A stretch of 64,000 bases of DNA from Pseudomonas cedrina subsp. cedrina (GCF_001983175.1 NZ_MNPW01000004.1:248001-312000), one strand, 5' to 3'. Counted from the stretch's first letter, positions 24,960-34,199 are shown. Notes: a model not told the origin generated them from the letters alone. Translations and numbers: made by a program.

Positions 24960-27900
24960 TCAGTGTGTGGTCGCCAACGCTGGCATGAGTTTGGGCCTGT
25001 GGAAAAACTTCTCCAGATACAAGTATATGACCGGTGTGGTGAACAGCGTCAGCGCCTGGCTCACCAGCAGCCCGCCGACCACCGAAATGCCCAGTGGCTG
25101 GCGCAGTTCCGCACCGGCGCCGTAACCGAGCATCAACGGCAGGGCACCGAGCAGGGCGGCCAGGGAGGTCATGATGATCGGCCGGAAACGCGTGATGCAG
25201 GCTTCGAAGATTGCATCATGGGGCGACAGCCCGCGTGTGCGCTGGGCGTCCAGGGCGAAGTCGATGAGCAGGATACCGTTCTTCTTGACGATACCAATCA
25301 GCAGCACCAGGCCGATCAGCGCCATGATCGAAAAATCCTGGCCCAGCAGCCACAGCATGACCAACGCACCCAGGCCTGCCGAGGGCAGCGTCGAGATGAT
25401 CGTCAGCGGGTGCACGAAGCTTTCATACAGCACGCCCAGGATGATGTAGACCGCCACCAGCGCCGCGAGGATCAGCCACGGCTGGCTGGCGAGCGAACTC
25501 TGGAACGCCTGCGCCGCGCCCTGGAAATTGCCGATGATCGAGGCCGGCATGCCAATCTCGTTTTTTGCCTGGTTGAGCAGGATCACCGCATCACCCAACG
25601 CAACACCGGGCGCCAGGTTGAACGACAGGTTGGCGGCCGGGAACATACCATCGTGGCTGATGGACAGCGGCCCGACCGTGGGCGCGTCGACGCGGGCCAG
25701 CGCCGACAGCGGCACCATTTCGTTGGTCAGGGGCGAGCGCAGGTAGAAGTAATTCAGGCTCTCGGCCTTGCCGCGCTGCCGGGTGTCCAGTTCCAGCACC
25801 ACCTGGTACTGATTGATTTCGGTCTGGAACTCGTTGACCTGGCGTTGGCCGAAGGCGTCGTAGAGCGCCTGGTCGACGTCGGTGGCGGTCAAGCCGAAAC
25901 GCGCGGCCGCACGGCGATCGATGGAAATGTGGGTGATGCTGCCGCCCAGTTGCAGGTCGTTGGAGATATCACGGAACGCCGGGATGGAACGCAGTTTTTC
26001 GGTCAGGCGCTGGGTCCAGGTATTGAGCGTCGCGCCGTCATTACTTTTAAGCACGTATTGATACTGGCTGCGGCTGGGGCCGGAGCTGAGGTTGATGTCC
26101 TGGCCGGCGCGCAGGTACAGCACGATGCCCGGCACCTTGGCCAATTTGGAACGGATGCGGTCGATGAATTGGCTGGCGGAAACGTCCCGGTCGCCACGCG
26201 GCACGAGGGAAATCCAGAAGCGACCGTTGGCGATGGTCTGGTTGCTGCCGGTCACGCCGACGGAGTGGGAGAACGCCCGCACGGCCGGGTCATCCTTCAT
26301 GATTTGCGCCAGCGCCTTGTGCTTGGCCACCATGTCCGGGTAAGACACATCCGCCGCCGCCTCGCTGGTACCGAGGATGAAACCGGTGTCCTGGACTGGA
26401 AAAAAGCCCTTGGGGATGAACACATAGCCGGCTACGGCAAGCACCAAGGTCAGCATGAAGATGCCGGCCATGGTGCGTTGGTGGGCCAGGGCGCGGCGCA
26501 AGGTTTTTTCGTAGGCCGCCAGCAGTCTTTCGCCGAAGCCGGGTTTGTCATGGTGCCTATGGCTGGGCGCGTTCATGAACAAGGCCGCCAGGGTCGGCGC
26601 CAGGGTCAGGGACACCACCACGGAAATCAGAATGGTCGAAGTGGCGGTCAGGGCAAACTCCTTGAACAGCCTGCCTACCACGCCTCCCATGAACAGCAGC
26701 GGAATGAACGCCGCCACCAGCGACACACTGATGGACACCACGGTGAAGCCAATTTCGCTGGAGCCCTTGAGCGCCGCCTCGCGTTTGTCCAGGCCGGTCT
26801 CGAGATGGCGATGGATGTTTTCCACCACCACAATCGCATCGTCCACCACAAAGCCCACGGCCACTACGATCGCAACCAGGGTCAGGTTATTCAGGCTGAA
26901 GCCCATCACGTACATCAGGGCGAAACTTGCGATCAACGATACGCCCAGCACGCTCGACACAATGATGGTCGCCGACCATTGGCGCAGGAAAATCGCCATC
27001 ACCCCGACCACCAGCAATACGGCGATCAGCAGGGTCATTTCCACTTCATGCAGGGAGGCGCGGATGGTGGTGGTGCGGTCCATCAGCACGCTGACCTGCA
27101 CCGATGCCGGCAACATGGCTTGCAGGCGTGGCAGTTCGGCCTGGATACGCTCCACGGTCTCGACAATGTTGGCGCCGGGTTGGCGCGTAATCACCAGGTT
27201 GACGCCGGGCGTGTCCACGGCCCAGGCCTGGACGTAGGCGTTTTCCGAGCCGTGGACGACCTTGGCCACATCACGCAGTTGAACCGGCGCGCCGTCCTTG
27301 TAGGAGACGATCAGGTCGCCGTATTCATCCGGTTGGAACAACTGGTCGTTGGTCGCCAGGGTCGACACGCTGTTCTTGCCATACAGCGCACCCTTGGCCA
27401 GGTTCAGGCTTGATTGCTGGATCGCCAGGCGAATGTCGGCCAAGGTCAGGCCGATGGCGGCGAGTTTGTCGGCAGACGCCTGCACGCGAATCGCCGGGCG
27501 TTGCTGGCCGGTGATGTTGATCTGGCCTACTCCGTCGATCTGGCTGATCTGACGGGCCAGCAGGGTTTCCACCAGATCGCTCAGTTCGGTGCCGGGCATG
27601 TCGTGGGAGCTGACACTGACGATCAGCACCGGGCTGTCCGCCGGGTTCACCTTGCGCCAGGTCGGCAGGCTCGGCATATCGCCCGGCAGCTTGCCGGAAG
27701 CGGTGTTGATGGCCGCCTGCACTTCCTGCGCGGCGGTATCGATGCTTTTGTCGAGGGTGAATTGCAGGGTCAACAGGGTGGAGCCCAGCGCACTGCTGGA
27801 GGTCATCTGCGTCATGCCGGGGATTGCGCTGAACTGCACCTCCAGCGGTGTCGCAATCGAGGAGGCCATGGTGTCGGGGCTGGCTCCGGGCAACTGTGCG

Positions 27901-28058
27901 GTCACCTGGATAGTGGGAAACTCCGCCTCCGGCAGGGGGGCGATGGGTAATTTGGGGAACGCGATCAACCCGAGCAGCACCAGGGCGAAGGTCAGCAACA
28001 GCGTGGCGACCGGGCGATCGATGCACCAGGCGGAAATCGATCCCCGCGCTGTCGTCAT
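24960..28058 (-). CDS. RND efflux transporter (HAE-1 family, MexN/MdtB-like)
   Basis: A proton-driven inner-membrane pump subunit of a tripartite system. The 1032-aa protein has the RND plan: a first helix after SISAWCIDRPVATLLLTFA, two large periplasmic loops, and twelve membrane helices. Paired acidic residues in the fourth helix read VGFVVDDAIVVVENIHRHLE and carry the proton. The closest family I recognise is MdtB/MuxB/MexN. The arrangement adaptor-pump-regulator-sensor with no outer-membrane gene is that of mexMN in P. aeruginosa, which borrows OprM. It overlaps the adaptor gene by 4 bp. Confidence 0.9.
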   Translation of the reverse strand: MTTARGSISAWCIDRPVATLLLTFALVLLGLIAFPKLPIAPLPEAEFPTIQVTAQLPGASPDTMASSIATPLEVQFSAIPGMTQMTSSSALGSTLLTLQFTLDKSIDTAAQEVQAAINTASGKLPGDMPSLPTWRKVNPADSPVLIVSVSSHDMPGTELSDLVETLLARQISQIDGVGQINITGQQRPAIRVQASADKLAAIGLTLADIRLAIQQSSLNLAKGALYGKNSVSTLATNDQLFQPDEYGDLIVSYKDGAPVQLRDVAKVVHGSENAYVQAWAVDTPGVNLVITRQPGANIVETVERIQAELPRLQAMLPASVQVSVLMDRTTTIRASLHEVEMTLLIAVLLVVGVMAIFLRQWSATIIVSSVLGVSLIASFALMYVMGFSLNNLTLVAIVVAVGFVVDDAIVVVENIHRHLETGLDKREAALKGSSEIGFTVVSISVSLVAAFIPLLFMGGVVGRLFKEFALTATSTILISVVVSLTLAPTLAALFMNAPSHRHHDKPGFGERLLAAYEKTLRRALAHQRTMAGIFMLTLVLAVAGYVFIPKGFFPVQDTGFILGTSEAAADVSYPDMVAKHKALAQIMKDDPAVRAFSHSVGVTGSNQTIANGRFWISLVPRGDRDVSASQFIDRIRSKLAKVPGIVLYLRAGQDINLSSGPSRSQYQYVLKSNDGATLNTWTQRLTEKLRSIPAFRDISNDLQLGGSITHISIDRRAAARFGLTATDVDQALYDAFGQRQVNEFQTEINQYQVVLELDTRQRGKAESLNYFYLRSPLTNEMVPLSALARVDAPTVGPLSISHDGMFPAANLSFNLAPGVALGDAVILLNQAKNEIGMPASIIGNFQGAAQAFQSSLASQPWLILAALVAVYIILGVLYESFVHPLTIISTLPSAGLGALVMLWLLGQDFSIMALIGLVLLIGIVKKNGILLIDFALDAQRTRGLSPHDAIFEACITRFRPIIMTSLAALLGALPLMLGYGAGAELRQPLGISVVGGLLVSQALTLFTTPVIYLYLEKFFHRPKLMPALATTH

Positions 28059-29221
28059 GGCTGCACCCTGGCGTCAGCGGTCTGGATCGTTTGCGGCGGA
28101 TCCTTGAGGATCTCGACCTGAGCGCCAGCCTTGAGCCGCGACTGGCCATCGCTGACCAGTACATCGCCTGCCTGGATGCCCTTGAGGATGTTGCGATCGC
28201 TGTCCTGGTACACCACCTGCACCGGCAGAATTTCCACCTTATCACCGTTGACGCGGTACACGAAGTGCGAGTCGAGGCCGCGTTGCACCACGCCTGGCGG
28301 GACGGCCAGGGCGTTGCGGTCGAGAGCGGTCTGGACCTTGATCGTCACCAGTTGGCCTGGCCAGAGTTTTTGCGTGCTATTGGGGAATTCGGCCTTGGCG
28401 CGGATGGTGCCGGTGGTGCCGCTGATCTGGTTGTCGATCAGGCTCAGGCGGCCCTCGCCCAACAGGTCGGAGTGCTCGCCTTCGGTATCGGCACCCATGT
28501 AGGCGTCCACCCGGGCAGGCTCGGAGGCGGCGATCAGGCCCTGCAACGTCGGTAGCATTTGCTGGGGCAGGGAGAACTCGATGGCAATCGGGTCGATCTG
28601 GGTGACCGAGAACAGCCCCTGGGCATCGCTCATGCGCAGGAAGTTACCTTCATCCACGTTGCGAATACCGACGCGGCCTGTGACGGGAGAGCGAATCTGC
28701 GTGTAGGACAGTTGCACCTGGGCTGCATCAATGGCGGCCTGATTCCCTTGCAGTGTCGCTTTGAGCTGGTTGACCAGCGCCTGTTGCTGGTCGTAGGTCT
28801 GCTTGGAAATGCCGTCATCGATGCTCAATGCCTTGTAGCGCTTGAGGTTGACCTGGGCCACTTGCAGTTGCGCCTGGCTCTCGCCCAATTGTGCCCTGGC
28901 CTGGTCGAGACTGGCGCGGATCGAGCGGTCGTCGATAGTCGCCAACAAGTCGCCGGCATTGACCCGTTGCCCCTCCTTGACCAGCAATCGAGTGAGGATG
29001 CCGTCGATTTGCGGGCGGATCACTACGCTGTGCAGCGACAGCACCGAGCCGATCCCCGTCACGTAACGCGGCAAATCCTGCTCCACCACCGTCATCACCC
29101 GTACCGGCACGGCGGCGGAGGCGACCAGCCTGGTCTTGGCGGGGCGGGTCAGCGCCCAGGCGGCAGTCGCCAGAAGGGCAAGGACACCCACGGTCAATAC
29201 AGTTTTTCTTTTAATGTGCAT
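28055..29221 (-). CDS. RND efflux periplasmic adaptor (MexM/MdtA-like)
   Basis: A membrane fusion protein linking the RND pump to an outer-membrane channel. The 388-aa product starts MHIKRKTVLTVGVLALLATA (membrane anchor), then shows the lipoyl half motif VVIRPQIDGILTRLLVKEGQ (about 66-85), a helical hairpin, and the second half-motif YTQIRSPVTGRVG (about 170-182). It is the first gene of the operon. Upstream lie two inverted repeats that could bind the cognate regulator. The drug or metal substrate is not evident. Confidence 0.9.
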   Translation of the reverse strand: MHIKRKTVLTVGVLALLATAAWALTRPAKTRLVASAAVPVRVMTVVEQDLPRYVTGIGSVLSLHSVVIRPQIDGILTRLLVKEGQRVNAGDLLATIDDRSIRASLDQARAQLGESQAQLQVAQVNLKRYKALSIDDGISKQTYDQQQALVNQLKATLQGNQAAIDAAQVQLSYTQIRSPVTGRVGIRNVDEGNFLRMSDAQGLFSVTQIDPIAIEFSLPQQMLPTLQGLIAASEPARVDAYMGADTEGEHSDLLGEGRLSLIDNQISGTTGTIRAKAEFPNSTQKLWPGQLVTIKVQTALDRNALAVPPGVVQRGLDSHFVYRVNGDKVEILPVQVVYQDSDRNILKGIQAGDVLVSDGQSRLKAGAQVEILKDPPQTIQTADARVQP

Positions 29222-29281
29222 GCTGTAAGGCGCCCTGGCAGGGATTGGGGGAGAAGGGTGAGTATTTATAGCCTGCCGACC

Positions 29282-29319
29282 CAGTCAGTAAAGTGACTGC
29301 CATCTGACAGCCGTGTCAG
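29282..29319 (-). promoter_or_regulatory. Two inverted repeats upstream of the RND operon
   Basis: CAGTCA/TGACTG at 29282-29299 has a 6-bp spacer, and CTGACA/TGTCAG at 29304-29319 has a 4-bp spacer. The two are 4 bp apart and lie 61-98 bp before the adaptor start codon. OmpR-type metal regulators bind TGACA-containing repeats, so this is a plausible operator. The repeats are seen directly; the assignment is inferred. The same gap serves the divergent small gene at 29437. Confidence 0.5.
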
Positions 29320-29436
29320 TTAGCTCCTGACCATTCGTACGACGCTGGTCAAAGATCGCGGCTGCGCAGGTATACTTCCTACATATAGGGCCCATCACTG
29401 GGGTCCGCATCCTTGTCTGCATGCCCCGGAGCGTTC

Positions 29437-29670
29437 ATGAAATCCCCGACACATTCCCCTGTCGAAGCGACCGAACCGGTCGATTCGGCCAACGCCGACG
29501 GCGTTGAGAAAGCCGAGATCCCGACGTTCAAGTTTCCTTTCAAGCCGGGTGAACTGGCCGGGGCCAGGCATGACGCCCAGCCCTGGTATAAGAACGGCGC
29601 CAAGAACGGCCACACCAAGACCCCGGGCATGGCCCCGCCGGGCACGCGCCGCTCGATGGGTAAACGCTAG
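29437..29670 (+). CDS. Small proline-rich protein of unknown function
   Basis: A 77-aa protein starting at ATG 29437, with GGAG about 7 bases upstream; a TTG at 29413 would add eight residues. The sequence has an acidic N-terminal third, then a Pro/Phe stretch (IPTFKFPFKPGEL), a HDAQPWYKNGAKNGH segment and a basic end (GTRRSMGKR). There is no signal peptide or membrane helix. The composition fits a soluble, partly disordered protein. I recognise no family. It is divergent from the RND operon. Confidence 0.7.
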   Translation: MKSPTHSPVEATEPVDSANADGVEKAEIPTFKFPFKPGELAGARHDAQPWYKNGAKNGHTKTPGMAPPGTRRSMGKR

Positions 29671-29768
29671 GAATAATCAGCAACACCTATTGCAGGATGT
29701 TACCTACAGCTCCCGCTGAAATTTCCGCTTGTAGGCCCGCGATCGTTTCTTGAAAGCTTGCACCGCTT

Positions 29769-30605
29769 GTGTCCCGCCCCGACGTTTCAACGGGGCTGGG
29801 CAGAAGGCGCTCTTTCCGGAAAAGGACGTTTCCTGTGGCCCTGATACACCTTTGTGTCGCGCTTGCCCTGTTGCTTGCGGTGGATGCCGTTGCCGGAGTT
29901 GATCAACCGCGAAGTGAGCTCCGGTTCGCCGTTGTCGCGCAGTTTCCTCCCTTCCAGAGCCGTAACCCGCAAGGGCAGTTGGTCGGTCTGAATATCGAGC
30001 TGGGCAATGCGCTGTGCCAGCAGCTGAATGTGCGCTGTACTTGGGTCGACCAGGTTGTGGTCGAAAACTTCGATGACCTTGAAGCCCGCCAATTCGACGC
30101 CATCATGGGCATCGCCCCTACCTCCAGGCGGCGCCGCCGGGTGAGTTTCACCGATATCCTCTATCCCTTCACCACGCGCCTGGTCGCACGCCGCACCTCG
30201 GGCCTGATGCCGCTTGCGGCTTCGCTCAAGGGCAAGCGGGTCGGCGTATTGCTGGGCAGCAACCGCGAGGCCTTTGCCCGGTCGCAATGGGCGCGCGAGG
30301 GTGTGATCATCAAGAGCTTCTGGCTCAACGACGAGCTGGTCCGCAGCCTGGTGGCAGGCGATATCGATGCGACCCTGCAGGGCACGGTGGAAATTCGCAA
30401 CGCGCTGCTCGATACCGCCGCAGGCGAGGATTTCGCCTTCCTGGGTCCCGCCGTTTCCGCCGAACTGCTGGGCGAGGGGGTGGCGATCGCGCTGCGCAAT
30501 ACCGATACGGCGTTGCGTACCGAACTCAACCGCGCCCTTGAACAGCTGATGCACAATGGTGAGTACCAGCGGATTCTTGCGCCTTACCGTCTCAACACGC
30601 CCTAA
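29769..30605 (+). CDS. Periplasmic solute-binding protein (family 3, ArgT/HisJ-like)
   Basis: A periplasmic binding protein of the polar amino-acid type. After a hydrophobic export segment (ALIHLCVALALLLAVDAVAG) it has the SBP core: LRFAVVAQFPPFQSRNPQG, GLNIELGNALCQQL and DAIMGIAPTSRRRRRVSFTD, ending in a helix typical of the fold. Two starts are possible: GTG 29769, giving a long Arg-rich n-region, or GTG 29835, which has AAGGA eight bases upstream but no positive charge before the hydrophobic core. No permease or ATPase is adjacent, so it may work with distant partners or as a sensor. Length is 278 or 256 aa. Confidence 0.82.
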   Translation: MSRPDVSTGLGRRRSFRKRTFPVALIHLCVALALLLAVDAVAGVDQPRSELRFAVVAQFPPFQSRNPQGQLVGLNIELGNALCQQLNVRCTWVDQVVVENFDDLEARQFDAIMGIAPTSRRRRRVSFTDILYPFTTRLVARRTSGLMPLAASLKGKRVGVLLGSNREAFARSQWAREGVIIKSFWLNDELVRSLVAGDIDATLQGTVEIRNALLDTAAGEDFAFLGPAVSAELLGEGVAIALRNTDTALRTELNRALEQLMHNGEYQRILAPYRLNTP

Positions 30606-30623
30606 TCTGCATACATAACCTTG

Positions 30624-30753
30624 TAGTGAGCGGGCTTGCCCCGCGCTGGGTGGCGAAGCCGCCCCAATAAAGACACCGCCGACCTACAGGTAAATCCGGT
30701 TCGCCTGGTTTGGGGCGGCTTCGCCACCCAGCGCGGGGCAAGCCCGCTCACTA
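30624..30753. repeat. Large near-perfect palindrome between convergent genes
   Basis: Arms of about 45 bp begin TAGTGAGCGGGCTTGCCCCG at 30624 and end in the matching complement ending CACTA at 30753, with a central loop of about 40 bp. This is a REP-doublet type distinct from the GTGGGAGC class. Sitting between convergent genes, it may block read-through in both directions. Confidence 0.85.
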
Positions 30754-30778
30754 CAGAGATTCGTCAGCTGTAGAGGGC

Positions 30779-31522
30779 TTACGCAGCCCGTAGCGAGATA
30801 AACGCATAGTTGGCCGGCACCTCGGTTGCAATCTGCGCCCCGGCCTCCAGTACCTGTTCGGCGATGTCCATCCCCGATACATGAAACACCCACTCATTGG
30901 CCACGAACGGGCGCTCCGCCGCTCTGTCAATCGCCAGGGCAAATGCGTCCATGTCCGGCAGGTAGGCGGTAAATCCGTCACCTTTGAGCGCCGTGGTCTT
31001 GATGCCCAGCAGGGCGCATACCGCTTCCTTGGCCTGTACATCATCGCGGTCCGCCTGGCGCGAGCGGCGGATCAACTCCGCCAGTTCCTGGTCTATCAAC
31101 TCGCCTCCAACGATCAGCGCCGGCCCCTGTTCCCAGGACTCCGGCGGGCAATCCTTGGCGGCGGGGTTCAGCGGGATATGCGGGTTGATCTCCATCGGGT
31201 AGATGCGGCACACCAACGGGCGACGCGCATAGATGCGGCACAGGTTGTCTTCGTCAAGATTCCGGCAGCGGCCGGCGTTGTAGGCGGCAAAGGTGATCGC
31301 CACGAACGCCTCGGTGTTGCCACTGGGTACCACCACCGAACGGCGTTCGGCATGTTCGCGTTGCTGCTGGGGCAAGCCCAGGCCATTGCCCAGGAACCCC
31401 TCCACCAGAACAATGACAGTACCGCCGTCGGCTGCCCACATCCGGGCTTCCGCGAGGGTCAGGGGCACGTGATGGTCGGAGCAGCATTTGCCGCAACCGA
31501 CGCAGGAAAAGTGAGTGTTCAT
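30779..31522 (-). CDS. YkgJ-family cysteine-cluster protein
   Basis: A 247-aa protein with the cysteine pattern of the YkgJ / CxxCxxCC family: CVGCGKCCSDH at residues 8-18, then GRCRNLDEDNLCRIYARRPLVCRIYP (about 87-112). These cysteines are thought to bind zinc or iron-sulfur; the biochemical role of the family is not settled. The C-terminal half has no recognised domain. The gene starts at ATG 31522. Confidence 0.83.
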   Translation of the reverse strand: MNTHFSCVGCGKCCSDHHVPLTLAEARMWAADGGTVIVLVEGFLGNGLGLPQQQREHAERRSVVVPSGNTEAFVAITFAAYNAGRCRNLDEDNLCRIYARRPLVCRIYPMEINPHIPLNPAAKDCPPESWEQGPALIVGGELIDQELAELIRRSRQADRDDVQAKEAVCALLGIKTTALKGDGFTAYLPDMDAFALAIDRAAERPFVANEWVFHVSGMDIAEQVLEAGAQIATEVPANYAFISLRAA

Positions 31523-31631
31523 GGCAGATCTGTCACCAGGCTAGGTCAGAGAGGCACGCAGGAGCGGTGACGGGTTTTTACCTCTGTTCACCGTTTTGTC
31601 TCTCTGGAAGCAAGTTATACGCCAGTGCCGA

Positions 31632-32114
31632 TCAATCCTTGGGCGCTGCGTCGCGTAGGACAAATCTCATACCCGCGCTTTCATACAGTTGCCGTGCGCG
31701 CAGGTTGCTCTCGATGACCTTGAGGTCCACATAGGGCTCGCCGCGCTGTTTGAAGACCTGGAAGCTGTGCAGCAGTAGCGCGCGGCCCAATCCCTGGCCT
31801 TGGGCGCAAGGGTGAACGCAGAGGTTTTTGATGAACGCGCTGGTCCAGCACTGTGCCACGCCAAGAATGCCCTCGGCGTTACTGGCGACCAGGCACAGCG
31901 TGGGGTCGAACTCGGCATCGGTGATGAACTGACGCTGCCAGGTCTGCAGGTTGGGAACGCGGCCGCCGCCCTGGTCCTGGGCCAGGCGCAACACCGCGTG
32001 AATCGCCGGGGCCAGGTCGTCGCGGTAATGGTCCAACTGGGTACCCACCGGCCATTGCGGGGCGGGCAGGCTGCCAGTGAGGTCACGGCGCAGCAGTTGG
32101 AAATACGCTGTCAC
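31632..32114 (-). CDS. GNAT-family N-acetyltransferase
   Basis: A small acyltransferase of 160 aa. The acetyl-CoA loop is visible as NLCVHPCAQGQGLGRALLLH (about residues 96-115), followed by the NLRARQLYESAGMRFV end motif of the fold. The GTG start follows the CheV-like stop by 3 bp, so the two genes are likely co-transcribed. The substrate is unknown. Confidence 0.85.
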   Translation of the reverse strand: MTAYFQLLRRDLTGSLPAPQWPVGTQLDHYRDDLAPAIHAVLRLAQDQGGGRVPNLQTWQRQFITDAEFDPTLCLVASNAEGILGVAQCWTSAFIKNLCVHPCAQGQGLGRALLLHSFQVFKQRGEPYVDLKVIESNLRARQLYESAGMRFVLRDAAPKD

Positions 32115-32117
32115 TTA

Positions 32118-33017
32118 TTACTGTCCCTGTGCCACGCTCTGCGCCGCCACCACCAGGCACTTGGTCAGCTCGGGCGAGGAGAACTTGGTCAGCACCGCAT
32201 TGGCGCCGGCCAGGCGGGCTTTTTCGCTGTTCATTGCGCTGTCCAGGGAGGTGTGCAGCAGCACATAGAGGTGCTGGAAGTCGGGGGTCTCGCGCAGGGT
32301 GCGGGTAAGGGCGTAGCCGTCCATTTCAGACATTTCGATATCCGATACCACCACATTGATCTGTTCGGCCGTGCCCTGCAGCTCCAGCAGCACATCGATG
32401 GCTTCCTTGGCACTGCGCGCGGTGTGGCAGGTGAGGCCGAGGTTGCGCAGGGTGTGCACCGATTGCTGCAGGGCGACCTGGCTGTCGTCCACCACCAGAA
32501 TGCGCGCATAGCCCAACACTTCGGCTTCATCCATGGTCAGGTCGGTCGGTGCCACTTCGATCGGTGCCGGGGCAATGCCGTGAATGACTTTTTCGATATC
32601 CAGCACCTGCACCAGGCCGCCTTCGACCTGGGTGACCCCGGTAATGAATGCGCGGTTACCGCCGGAGCCATAGGGCGGCGGACGAATGTCGGTGGTCAGG
32701 CAATGCACGATCTTGCTCACCGCCTGCACATGCAGGCCCTGCTTGGAACGGCTCACATCGGTGACGATCAGGCAGCCGCCGTCCGGGTCCGCCAGCGGCA
32801 TTTCCCCCAAGGCGCGGCTCAGGTCGATCACCGCCAGCGAGTTGCCGCGCAAGGTGGCGATGCCTTTGACGTGAGGGTGGGACTCCGGCAGCTTGGTCAG
32901 CGGCGGGCAGGGGATGATTTCGCTGACTTTCAGCAGGTTGATGGCCATCAGCTTGCCGCTGCGCAAGGTAAAGAGCAGAAGTGAAAGTGAGTCTGCGCGG
33001 GCTTTGGTGGTGGACAT
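32118..33017 (-). CDS. CheV-type chemotaxis coupling protein (CheW-REC)
   Basis: A fusion of a CheW-like coupling domain (about residues 8-155) with a receiver domain (about 170-295). The receiver has the acidic pocket VVDDSQ (about 175), the phospho-acceptor Asp in VVSDIEMSEMDGYAL (about 224) and a TKF lysine (about 277). CheV proteins couple receptors to CheA and adapt through phosphorylation. AGAAGG lies five bases before the ATG. No other chemotaxis gene is near, so it would serve arrays encoded elsewhere. Confidence 0.88.
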   Translation of the reverse strand: MSTTKARADSLSLLLFTLRSGKLMAINLLKVSEIIPCPPLTKLPESHPHVKGIATLRGNSLAVIDLSRALGEMPLADPDGGCLIVTDVSRSKQGLHVQAVSKIVHCLTTDIRPPPYGSGGNRAFITGVTQVEGGLVQVLDIEKVIHGIAPAPIEVAPTDLTMDEAEVLGYARILVVDDSQVALQQSVHTLRNLGLTCHTARSAKEAIDVLLELQGTAEQINVVVSDIEMSEMDGYALTRTLRETPDFQHLYVLLHTSLDSAMNSEKARLAGANAVLTKFSSPELTKCLVVAAQSVAQGQ

Positions 33018-33106
33018 AAAAACCTTCTGTGGATCAAGGAGGGTGATCTATAGAGGGTTATCGACTTGGGGGCGCCAGGCTTTAACCGGATTTTGTGTCG
33101 GGCAGA

Positions 33107-33203
33107 GCTTGTGTGGGAGCTGGCTTGCCTGCGATAGCATCACCCCGGTGCAACTGAAAGACCGAGGCGCCTGCATCGCAGGCAAGCCAGCTCCCACACA
33201 AGC
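33107..33203. repeat. REPIN with perfect 29-bp arms
   Basis: The left arm starts GCTTGTGTGGGAGCTGGCTT at 33107 and the right arm, its exact complement, ends at 33203; the inner loop is about 39 bp. It lies between the CheV-like gene and the dehydrogenase stop. This is the same subgroup as the element inside algK (59098-59191). Confidence 0.92.
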
Positions 33204-33224
33204 CCATTCTCCAAGGGTGGTGGG

Positions 33225-34199
33225 TCAGCCCTTCCAGACTTGCGGGTTCACCAGATCCTGGGGACGCTGACCCAGCAGGGCGCTGCGCAGGTTATCCAGG
33301 GCGCGGTTGGCCATGGCTTCGCGGGTTTCGTGCGTGGCCGAACCGATATGCGGCAAGGTCACGGCATTGCTCAGTTGGAACAGCGGTGACTCGGCCAGTG
33401 GCTCCTGCTCATACACATCCAGCCCGGCACCACGGATGCGCTGGGTTTGCAGGGCTTCGATCAGCGCCGGCTCATCGACCACCGGGCCGCGGGAGATGTT
33501 GATCAGGATTGCGCTGGACTTCATTAGTCCCAGCTCGCGGGTGCTGATCAAATGACGGGTCTTTTCGCTCAATGGCACCACCAGGCAGACGAAATCCGCC
33601 TCGGCCAGTAACTGGTCCAGGCTGCGAAACTGCGCGCCGAGTTCTTGTTCAAGCGCCGTCTTGCGGCTGTTGCCGCTGTACAGGATCGGCATGTTGAAAC
33701 CCAGCCGCCCACGCCGGGCCACGGCCGCGCCGATATTGCCCATGCCGACGATGCCCAGCGTCTTGCCATGCACATCGCAACCAAACAACGGTGCGCCGAC
33801 GCTGGCTTTCCACTGGCCGGCCTTGGTCCAGGCGTCCAGCTCGGCCACCCGGCGCGCGCTGCTCATCAGTAAGGCGAAGGCCAGGTCGGCGGTGCTTTCG
33901 GTGAGGACGTCGGGCGTGTTGGTGAGCATGATCCCGCGCTCATTGAAGTACGGCACGTCATAGTTGTCGTAGCCCACCGACACGCTGGACACCACCTCCA
34001 GCTTGCCCGCACCCTGCAACTGCTCGCGCCCCAGCTTGCGGCCCACGCCAATCAGGCCGTGGGCGTGGGGCAGTGCTTCATTGAATTGAGCGTTGATATC
34101 CCCCAGCTTGGGGTTGGGCGCGATCACCTCGAAATCCTGTTGCAGGCGTTCGATCATTGCCGGGCTGACGCGGCTGAAGGCGAGGACAGTCTTTTTCAT
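33225..34199 (-). CDS. D-2-hydroxyacid dehydrogenase (glyoxylate / 2-ketogluconate reductase type)
   Basis: An NAD(P)H-dependent reductase of 2-keto acids, closest to the GhrB/TkrA group. The ATG at 34199 gives MKKTVLAFSRVSP, as in other pseudomonads; a start at 34214 would add five residues. The 324-aa protein has the Rossmann motif GIVGMGNIGAAVARRG (about 149-164), the catalytic Arg in NISRGPVVDEPAL (about 236), the Glu in LDVYEQEPLA (about 265) and the His in LPHIGSATHETR (about 284). The physiological substrate cannot be decided here. Confidence 0.88.
   Translation of the reverse strand: MKKTVLAFSRVSPAMIERLQQDFEVIAPNPKLGDINAQFNEALPHAHGLIGVGRKLGREQLQGAGKLEVVSSVSVGYDNYDVPYFNERGIMLTNTPDVLTESTADLAFALLMSSARRVAELDAWTKAGQWKASVGAPLFGCDVHGKTLGIVGMGNIGAAVARRGRLGFNMPILYSGNSRKTALEQELGAQFRSLDQLLAEADFVCLVVPLSEKTRHLISTRELGLMKSSAILINISRGPVVDEPALIEALQTQRIRGAGLDVYEQEPLAESPLFQLSNAVTLPHIGSATHETREAMANRALDNLRSALLGQRPQDLVNPQVWKG

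Noticed and set aside
24495..27413. 972-aa open frame on the + strand opposite the regulator and RND genes
   Set aside because: It is a GC-rich shadow: His/Gln/Arg-rich composition, no domain, and fully antisense to genes with clear catalytic motifs.
31565..31593. CGGTGA/TCACCG inverted repeat as terminator of the GNAT gene
   Set aside because: The loop is long and no U-run follows on the - strand where it would be needed.
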